Positions 1 to 5,545 of a stretch of DNA of 7,928 bases are shown piece after piece (positions within the stretch are counted from its first letter, which is position 1; each line of letters starts with the position of its first letter). The notes below the pieces were generated by a model. The model was not told the origin of the DNA, did no database searches, and worked only from the letters and a program-made list of their open reading frames with translations. The translations under genes and the position numbers were made by a program. Origin of the DNA: Flavobacteriaceae bacterium UBA4439 (GTDB taxonomy: Bacteria > Bacteroidota > Bacteroidia > Flavobacteriales > Flavobacteriaceae); contig DGPN01000062.1 in the NCBI GenBank assembly GCA_002390455.1, positions 1 to 7,928 of the forward strand, written 5' to 3'.

Positions 1-29
1 ACAATTTATAAATATTCTTTAAATCAGGT

Positions 30-1343
30 CTAAAAACTATTGGCCAAGATGCTTTCGTATAACTCTTGTTTGCCGCTGGTATGAGGAATGTCTCCCTGAT
101 TTATTCCAATTTTGTAGAGGTCTGCAATGGATAATTCTCCTTTTTCAAAAGCTTTACCTTGACCGCCGTCATAGGATTGATAGCGTTGTTGGAGCATATC
201 GGTATAGGCCGTATTGGTCAAAATGTGCTCTGCTGCCAAAAGTCCTCTGGCAAAGGTATCTGCACCCTGAATGTGTGCGATAAAAAGATCTTCCAAATCG
301 GTAGAGTTTCTTCTCACTTTTGCGTCAAAATTGATCCCTCCTCCCTGAAGGCCCCCAGATTTTAGGAAAACCAACATTGCCTCAATGGTTTCATATAGAT
401 TGATGGAAAATTGATCGGTGTCCCATCCATTTTGGTTGTCTCCGCGATTGGCGTCAATACTTCCCAACATACCGGCATTGGCTGCCACTTGCAATTCATG
501 TTCGAAAGTATGTTGTGCAAGGGTAGCGTGATTGACCTCTATATTCAATTTAAAATGATCTTGTAATCCATATTGATTCAAAAAGCCAATGACCGTAGCA
601 CTGTCAAAGTCATACTGATGCTTGGTGGGTTCGGCGGGTTTGGGCTCGATAAAGAAATTACCTTTGAATCCCTGCTCTTTGGCATAGTCTACCATTCTAT
701 TAAAAAAGACACCCAGGTGATCCAACTCTCGTTTCATATCGGTATTCAGTAGAGACAAATAGCCCTCTCTACCGCCCCAAAAAACATAGTTTTCAGCACC
801 GAGTTCCATAGAAGCATCAAAAGCAATTTTGATCTGCGCAGCAGCCCTAGAGGCTACCCTGAAATCGGGATTGGTGATGGCACCGTTCATGTAAACAGGA
901 TTGGAAAAACAATTGGCCGTTCCCCAAAGCACCTTAATCCCCGTTTGTTGCTGTTTCTCCTTGATGTAAGATGTAATTTGAGCAACTCTTTTTTCCGTTT
1001 CGGCCAAGGATGATCCCTCAGCAATTAGGTCAATGTCATGGAAGCAAAAGTAATCAAAACCCATTATTTGTAAGAATTCAAAAGCGGCATCAGCACGATT
1101 TTTTGCCTGTTGCAAAGCGTCTGTTTCTTGATTCCAAGGATAGTGATTCGTAATCCTTCCAAAGGGATCGGCACCGTTGTCATTCATGCTGTGCCAATAG
1201 GCCATAGCAAATTTAAAATGATCCCGCATGGATTTGCCCATTACTTGTTGATCTGGATTATAGTATCTATAGGCCAAAGGGTTGTCGGATTCTTTTCCTT
1301 CGAATTTTATCTTTTGAATGTTTTTAAAAAAATTGTTTTCCAT
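30..1343 (-). CDS. xylA: Xylose isomerase
   Basis: Cytoplasmic, metal-dependent aldose-ketose isomerase that converts D-xylose to D-xylulose. The 437-residue length is full size for the longer class II enzymes. Visible motifs are FHDIDLIAEG at 101-110 with the catalytic His102 and Asp105, VFWGGREGY at 187-195, the family signature IEPKPAEP at 232-239, IEVNHATLA at 268-276, and SIDANRGD at 295-302. The metal-ligand set is therefore Glu233, Glu269, His272, Asp297, Asp308, Asp310 and Asp340, with Lys235 next to the first; none is missing. The FHD-x-DL-x-xEG form, as I recall the family, is that of Bacteroides and anaerobic-fungal (Piromyces) enzymes. It is the last gene of a four-gene operon and its ATG lies one base after the xylB stop, so translation is probably coupled. 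The stop is TAG, and only 29 bases follow it in the window, with no terminator visible in them. The identification is secure. Confidence 0.98.
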   Translation of the reverse strand: MENNFFKNIQKIKFEGKESDNPLAYRYYNPDQQVMGKSMRDHFKFAMAYWHSMNDNGADPFGRITNHYPWNQETDALQQAKNRADAAFEFLQIMGFDYFCFHDIDLIAEGSSLAETEKRVAQITSYIKEKQQQTGIKVLWGTANCFSNPVYMNGAITNPDFRVASRAAAQIKIAFDASMELGAENYVFWGGREGYLSLLNTDMKRELDHLGVFFNRMVDYAKEQGFKGNFFIEPKPAEPTKHQYDFDSATVIGFLNQYGLQDHFKLNIEVNHATLAQHTFEHELQVAANAGMLGSIDANRGDNQNGWDTDQFSINLYETIEAMLVFLKSGGLQGGGINFDAKVRRNSTDLEDLFIAHIQGADTFARGLLAAEHILTNTAYTDMLQQRYQSYDGGQGKAFEKGELSIADLYKIGINQGDIPHTSGKQELYESILANSF

Positions 1344-1344
1344 T

Positions 1345-2814
1345 TTAAATGATATTATTAATTAGTTGGGTTTTCCATTGTTCAAACGAAGCCATGCTTT
1401 CGTCTTGAAGTTTAGGATTAGGATTTATGGTTTTAGTAATATTGATGTTATCCTTGTTTTGTGTCTGGTGGACATTAGAAATGCTGGCTTTGGCGGCACC
1501 TTCTGCTCCAGTAGCTTCAAGCATTTGAATGGATATGCCCAAGGTGTCTGCAATGGTTTTTGAGAATACGTCGGATAAAAACAGATTGTCATTTCCCACT
1601 TTGAGGTTTTCAATATCCACTCCGTCATTTTTTAAAATTTCTATTCCATAGATCATGGCAAAAGCAATTCCTTCCAAGGTGGCCCTGACCATGTGATTGT
1701 TGTCATGTATATTGAAATTGATGTTGCTGATGTGTCCGTTGACAATCTTATTGTCGAGCATTCGCTCGGCTCCATTTCCAAAAGGGAAAACCTGCAATCC
1801 ATTGCTTCCGATAGGTGCTTGTTGGGCCATTTCATTTAACTTTTCATAACCCACTTCACCCATCAATTGATGTAACCAGCGGTATTGTATCCCCGCACCA
1901 TTGAGGTTGAGGAGTTTGCCAAACATTTTTTGTTGGGGTTGATAATTGACATGGGCAAAGGTATTGACCTTGGTTAATTCATTACCTGACAATTGATCTG
2001 TAAGGGCATAGACAACACCAGAAGTTCCTCCTGTTGCAACCACATCTCCTGCTTTTCGGGCTCCTAGGGTATAGGCGTTGTTGGGTTGGTCTCCGGCCCT
2101 GTAGGTGATGGGGGTTCCTTCCTTTAGTCCTGTGGCTTGAGCTCCGTGTTTGGATACCGTGGCTTGAACAGTGAAATTGTCAACCACTTCGGGCACCAAA
2201 CTTTGATCGATTTGGTAATGGTCAAAAAGGGCTTTAGAAACTTGGTCATTTTTAAAATCCCAAAAAATACCTTCAGACAAACCGGTAATAGTGGTCTGAG
2301 GGATTCCTGATAGTTTGGCTGCAAGAAAATCTCCTGGCAACATGAGTTTATAGCTTTTTTGGTAGCGTTCTGGTTCATTGTCAATTACCCAAGCGAGTTT
2401 GGAAGCGGTAAAGTTTCCAGGGGAATTGAGCAGATGATCTTTGCAGTAGCCCTTTCCCAATTTTTCAAAAGCCTTTTCTCCGTAGGGAGTAGCTCTACTG
2501 TCACACCATATAATGGATTTTCGCAAAGGGTTGAGGTCTCGATCTACCAAGACCAATCCATGCATTTGATAGGATATGCCGATGCTTGAAATTTGGTCTG
2601 CATTAATATTAGATTCGGTCAATAGTTTTTGGGTGGCTTCGCAAAGATATTGCCACCATAGATTGGGGTGCTGTTCTGCCCAGCCCAACTGTTCGGCTTC
2701 CATTGGAATTTCCACTTCAGGAACCCTTGCCCGAGCAATGGGTTTTCCTGTCTCAACGTCTACCAGTGCTCCCTTTACAAAGGAACTCCCAATGTCAAAA
2801 CCTATAGCTACCAT
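1345..2814 (-). CDS. xylB: Xylulokinase (FGGY carbohydrate kinase)
   Basis: Cytoplasmic ATP-dependent kinase that phosphorylates D-xylulose to D-xylulose 5-phosphate, feeding the pentose phosphate pathway. At 489 residues it is full length. The N-terminal actin-like domain opens with the phosphate-binding IGFDIGSSFVKG at 4-15 and has the xylulokinase-typical SYQMHG at 81-86. The proposed catalytic base is Asp242 in RAGDQPNNA, followed by the ATP-site segment TGGTSG at 261-266. The C-terminal half contains LEGIAFA at 380-386. The classical FGGY signature is diverged: the usual GGxxxS is replaced by VGNDNLFLSDVFSK around 406-419, a form I associate with Bacteroidota xylulokinases. The start ATG shares its A with the upstream thuA-type gene's TAA stop (TAATG), and xylA follows after one base. 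The adjacent xylose isomerase makes xylulose the likely substrate rather than another FGGY sugar. Confidence 0.96.
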   Translation of the reverse strand: MVAIGFDIGSSFVKGALVDVETGKPIARARVPEVEIPMEAEQLGWAEQHPNLWWQYLCEATQKLLTESNINADQISSIGISYQMHGLVLVDRDLNPLRKSIIWCDSRATPYGEKAFEKLGKGYCKDHLLNSPGNFTASKLAWVIDNEPERYQKSYKLMLPGDFLAAKLSGIPQTTITGLSEGIFWDFKNDQVSKALFDHYQIDQSLVPEVVDNFTVQATVSKHGAQATGLKEGTPITYRAGDQPNNAYTLGARKAGDVVATGGTSGVVYALTDQLSGNELTKVNTFAHVNYQPQQKMFGKLLNLNGAGIQYRWLHQLMGEVGYEKLNEMAQQAPIGSNGLQVFPFGNGAERMLDNKIVNGHISNINFNIHDNNHMVRATLEGIAFAMIYGIEILKNDGVDIENLKVGNDNLFLSDVFSKTIADTLGISIQMLEATGAEGAAKASISNVHQTQNKDNINITKTINPNPKLQDESMASFEQWKTQLINNII

Positions 2815-2816
2815 TA
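2812..2816 (-). promoter_or_regulatory. TAATG stop-start junction between the ThuA gene and xylB
   Basis: On the minus strand the ThuA stop TAA and the xylB ATG share one A. No Shine-Dalgarno sequence precedes this ATG. This supports termination-reinitiation by the same ribosome and fixes the xylB start, since the ATG is followed at once by the conserved N-terminal kinase motif. Confidence 0.75.
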
Positions 2817-3626
2817 TTTATAGCCAGGTGTTATGGTTGTTTCTTTTTTCATATATTTTCCTTCAGCTGCCCAGCGAAAACCTCTCATTTGCATGGTCAT
2901 CACTTCTGGAACGTCAAAATCGGTGAGTTTGTGCCCTATGGAAGAATAAAAGATTCTTCCCTTACCGTAGTGTTTTTTCCAAACTACCGGCATGGTGCTT
3001 CCTGTTACTTTATTTTCTGGTTTTCCTGGCTTTTGATAACTCTCTCTATCAAATTCTGAAATGGCCAAAACCTTTATGTTGGGATCAATGAGCATATAAT
3101 ATTGTTCGGTTTTTTTTAAATCAAAATCATTCAATCCTTTAGTGATGTGATCCGTCTGATCTAAAATCTTGATAGAGTGGTCTATATTTCCTCCAGGGTG
3201 TGATACGAATTGCCCCCCTACCATAAACTGATATTTAAGGTTATCCCTAAAAGCATCCCCCATACCTCCATGCCAACCAGAAAATCCAGTACCGTTCATA
3301 ACGGCTTTTTCTAGACCTCTAAATTGCTCTTTGGTTATTTTTCCCATGGTCCAAACTTGAATAATCAAATCGGTTTCTGCCATTAGTTTTTCATCAGTAT
3401 AAACAGAAAGGGTGTCAAAGACCTTTACATAAGCCCCTTCGGCCCTCAGCTTGGGAACCATTAGATCAACACTTTCGGTGGGCTTGTGCCCTTGCCAGCC
3501 TCCATAGACATATACGATATTTTTACCCTTCAAGGAAGGAGGGGATTGATCTTGAGAAAAACTAACTAGAGAAATTGATAGTACAAGGACTAGTAATAAT
3601 TGACGTTTAATGGATATCGTTTTCAT
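2814..3626 (-). CDS. Secreted ThuA-domain protein
   Basis: A 270-residue protein of the ThuA family (trehalose-utilisation type, class I glutamine-amidotransferase-like fold). A cleavable signal peptide is visible: KTISIKRQ, then a hydrophobic run about residues 9-22, with likely cleavage near Ser24-Gln25, so it should act in the periplasm. Family features are KNIVYVYGGWQGHKP at 35-49, the hallmark GWHGG at 117-121, SHPGG at 142-146, MPVVWKKHYGKGRIFYS at 212-228, and SSIGH at 228-232. The protein has no cysteine at all, so it cannot work as a Cys-dependent glutamine amidotransferase; the conserved His119, His143 and His232 are better candidates for ligand or metal contacts. Biochemistry of the family is thin. 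ThuA of Sinorhizobium is tied to trehalose use through oxidised sugar intermediates, and many homologues sit beside sugar oxidoreductases, as here. The start overlaps the esterase stop by four bases. The exact substrate is unknown. Confidence 0.9.
   Translation of the reverse strand: MKTISIKRQLLLVLVLSISLVSFSQDQSPPSLKGKNIVYVYGGWQGHKPTESVDLMVPKLRAEGAYVKVFDTLSVYTDEKLMAETDLIIQVWTMGKITKEQFRGLEKAVMNGTGFSGWHGGMGDAFRDNLKYQFMVGGQFVSHPGGNIDHSIKILDQTDHITKGLNDFDLKKTEQYYMLIDPNIKVLAISEFDRESYQKPGKPENKVTGSTMPVVWKKHYGKGRIFYSSIGHKLTDFDVPEVMTMQMRGFRWAAEGKYMKKETTITPGYK
3623..3626 (-). promoter_or_regulatory. ATGA overlap joining the esterase and ThuA genes
   Basis: The esterase stop TGA and the ThuA start ATG overlap in the four bases ATGA. 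No ribosome-binding sequence lies close upstream, the bases there being AT-rich esterase codons. Translational coupling is the simplest reading, and it argues that the two secreted proteins are made together. Confidence 0.75.
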
Positions 3627-4432
3627 AATTGACTTAATTGATTAATCTCTTTTACAACTAGTGGGAGGGCTGGATGTTGAATTCCATGACCATATCCCTC
3701 TAATACGATGTGTTTGACTTTTGGATGACCGACTACTTTGAGCATTCGCATCATATAAGCGTTTTCTTCAGTACGTCCCAACATTTCCAATTCGGAATCT
3801 CCCGTAAAAAGAACAATCGGAGGAGCATCTGCTCTAACGTGGTACAAGGGGGCAAATCGATCAATAATCGGTTGAGTTTTGGGAATATTTTTTTCAGCTC
3901 TGACAGTAAAATGGGTAATCGTGTGGCCAGTAAGTGGCAAGAGTGCTAATATGTCATTGGCTTCAATTTCATGGGTTTTGAGATAGGTTTGATCCAGACC
4001 TACCATCAAAGTCAAATATCCTCCCGCAGAACTTCCACTAACTGCAATTTTAGTAGGGTCACCCCCGTATTTAGAAATGTTTTTAAAAGTCCAAGCCACA
4101 GCGGCGGCGGCATCTTCAATATAAACTGGTGCTTTTACCTTGGGGTGTAATCTGTAATTGACTGCCACTACTGCAATTCCTTTTTCTTTCAGCAACTTCG
4201 GCACAGACTTGTTGCCCGCTTTGAGCCCACCACCGTGAAACCAAACTACTGTGGGGAAATTCTTAATTCCTTCGGGATAATATACATCCAGTTGGCAACG
4301 CTCTTTTTGGTAGGAGTCGTTTTCACTTTGCTCATAGTAGCTAATTTCTTCCAAAAGAGTATACTCTTGAGCCAAAACCGTACTGAACCATAGCGCTTGT
4401 GTGAGAAAAACCAACAGATAAATACGCAACAT
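3623..4432 (-). CDS. Secreted alpha/beta-hydrolase esterase (BD-FAE-like carbohydrate esterase)
   Basis: A 269-residue alpha/beta hydrolase that starts with a signal peptide (hydrophobic about 4-20, likely cleavage after VLA at 19-21), so it is exported. All catalytic elements are present: the oxyanion-hole HGGG at 66-69, the nucleophile elbow GSSAG at 133-137 with Ser135, an acid Asp212 in FTGDSE, and His249 in GYGHG. The segments VNYRLHP at 91-97 and EDAAAAVAW at 106-114 match the hormone-sensitive-lipase-like / BD-FAE group, which includes acetylxylan and feruloyl esterases. Its position as first gene of an operon ending in xylB-xylA suggests that it deacylates a xylan- or xyloside-derived substrate; that specificity is inferred. 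The ATG is placed by the signal peptide. A weak AGGA lies about 13 bases upstream, farther than a normal Shine-Dalgarno. A peptidase or a general lipase-like esterase cannot be excluded. Confidence 0.88.
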   Translation of the reverse strand: MLRIYLLVFLTQALWFSTVLAQEYTLLEEISYYEQSENDSYQKERCQLDVYYPEGIKNFPTVVWFHGGGLKAGNKSVPKLLKEKGIAVVAVNYRLHPKVKAPVYIEDAAAAVAWTFKNISKYGGDPTKIAVSGSSAGGYLTLMVGLDQTYLKTHEIEANDILALLPLTGHTITHFTVRAEKNIPKTQPIIDRFAPLYHVRADAPPIVLFTGDSELEMLGRTEENAYMMRMLKVVGHPKVKHIVLEGYGHGIQHPALPLVVKEINQLSQL

Positions 4433-4682
4433 ACTTATATTAATTTCCTAAAATCGCAATTCAAAGTAACAATAAATTAGAACATGTGAATCGAAAAATG
4501 AGTAAATTAAAATACTTTTTCCAAATAAAACTCAAACAAAAATTCTACTAAAATCTAACTCTTGATGAAGTGCATTTTTTTTAAACTGTGAATAATCATT
4601 TTGCTTTCCTCTCCATAGCGGAAGTTGGGGGGGTGACTTTTCTTTTTAAAATTCTCTAGATTTGATTGGCTAGGTCGTGAGC
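4433..4682. other. Non-coding region upstream of the esterase-xylA operon
   Basis: About 250 AT-rich bases between the gene relic and the esterase start. The promoter of the four-gene operon should lie here. I searched the minus strand for the Bacteroidota pattern TTTG, about 19 bases, TAnnTTTG. The nearest -7 match is TTACTTTG (minus strand, around 4465-4472), one base off the consensus, but it lacks a good -33 partner, so I do not call a promoter. A less AT-rich patch around 4609-4640 contains a run of seven G (4627-4633, plus strand). I saw no convincing terminator hairpin for the dehydrogenase unit upstream. Confidence 0.5.
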
Positions 4683-4865
4683 TTATGACTCGTTAAGTCT
4701 CAGGTAATAGAATTCGATATTTCTGTCAAAATCATGTCGAAACGTCTCCCATTTGACCATTATTCCCGCTGGACTGACTCCACCTTCGGGAAGGGGTTGA
4801 AACCACTCATTTAGCTGAACTTCCCAACTTTGATCATCATTTTTTAAGTCAGGAGATTTCCATTC
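4683..4865 (-). pseudogene. ATG-less open stretch, possible 3' relic of a lost gene
   Basis: A minus-strand frame runs open for 60 codons from just after a TGA at 4868-4866 to a TAA at 4685-4683. Its first 22 bases overlap the 3' end of the small dehydrogenase subunit in another frame. The translation reads like real protein, rich in W, F, Y and P (for example SWEVQLNEWFQPLPEGG, later VKWETFRHDFDR and EFYYLRLNE), unlike the low-complexity K/N/I/F output of nearby AT-rich DNA. There is no ATG, GTG or TTG near its beginning; the only in-frame ATG would leave 24 residues. The simplest view is the C-terminal remnant of a gene whose front was deleted when it became joined to the dehydrogenase unit. 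I do not recognise the family. The alternatives are chance, or an extension reached by frameshift from the small subunit, which is unlikely because that protein ends at its normal family end. Confidence 0.4.
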
Positions 4866-5542
4866 TCATCCCATTTTGCAACTTCATTTCGTTGATTTTG
4901 ATCAATACACTTGGCCAACCATGCTTCGTCATAAGCTACATCGAGGTCTTTCAGTACCTCATCTGGCACACCGTCCCAAACGTTGGGACTATTTCCTTGA
5001 TAGCCCAAATCCTTCAATCCAACAGCTGAAGTAAAATAGCCCGTTACGACCAAGTCTCTGATCAATGAGAAAAATGCGATACCATCGGGTTGTTCCTCCA
5101 CGTCCTCAAGTTCATAACAAATGGAATCTAATATTGATTTTTGCTCGGTATCGCTAGAGTCAACAAAAGCTTTTCCAAACTGTTGTTTGGATTCTTGATC
5201 AAGCCATTTCAATCCTTTTTTGAGGGGTTTTTGAAGCGAAGAGATGTCCTTGACAATAAATTCAATAAACCCAGGAACCTCTGCCTCTTCAATCGAACCA
5301 TTTTCATGGGGAGGAAGTATAAGATTGGCTAAGCGGGTAATCAACTTCATTTCATTTTCATCAAAAAATTGTTGTCCCAGAAGTTTTTGATCGTGAGCTG
5401 CTTCTTTAGGAGTTCTACCGTATTGGTATTTCCATATTTTTTCTTGCAATTGCTGTGGAGAGGTATCAAGACAACTTTGTAGTAATAGTCCTGTACCGAA
5501 AGACCCCAACATCATGGCCTTTATGCTTTCTCTTCTTTCCAT
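4844..5542 (-). CDS. Gluconate 2-dehydrogenase subunit 3 family protein (Tat-exported small subunit)
   Basis: A 232-residue small subunit that partners FAD-dependent GMC dehydrogenases. The N-terminus MERRESIKAM has a twin-arginine pair, followed by a hydrophobic stretch (about 9-22) ending in LLLQSC, so Cys24 could be lipidated. This means Tat export with membrane anchoring. The family domain starts near residue 60 and includes ANLILPPHENGS at 72-83, VPGFIEFIVKD at 89-99, GYFTSAVGLKDLGY at 168-181 and NVWDGVPDEVL at 187-197; it ends in a normal-looking tail (AKWDENGNLLT). It begins three bases after the stop of the large subunit, so the two are surely co-transcribed and probably coupled. In the characterised FAD-glucose dehydrogenases the small subunit acts as chaperone and carries the signal-less catalytic subunit through the Tat pathway. 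The cytochrome c subunit found in some of these complexes is not in the window. Confidence 0.93.
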   Translation of the reverse strand: MERRESIKAMMLGSFGTGLLLQSCLDTSPQQLQEKIWKYQYGRTPKEAAHDQKLLGQQFFDENEMKLITRLANLILPPHENGSIEEAEVPGFIEFIVKDISSLQKPLKKGLKWLDQESKQQFGKAFVDSSDTEQKSILDSICYELEDVEEQPDGIAFFSLIRDLVVTGYFTSAVGLKDLGYQGNSPNVWDGVPDEVLKDLDVAYDEAWLAKCIDQNQRNEVAKWDENGNLLT

Positions 5543-5545
5543 GAC

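Noticed and set aside
2124..2384. Minus-strand open frame in another phase of xylB
   Set aside because: Fully contained in the kinase gene, whose catalytic motifs are in the other frame.
2576..2926. Plus-strand open frame of 116 codons across the xylB/ThuA junction
   Set aside because: It lies antisense to two well-identified genes, resembles no protein I know, and its openness follows from the codon use of the real genes.
4555..4682. Minus-strand open run with K/H/S-rich translation ending in TAG, just upstream of the esterase
   Set aside because: No start codon in a sensible place, several frames equally open, low-complexity translation; treated as non-coding DNA.
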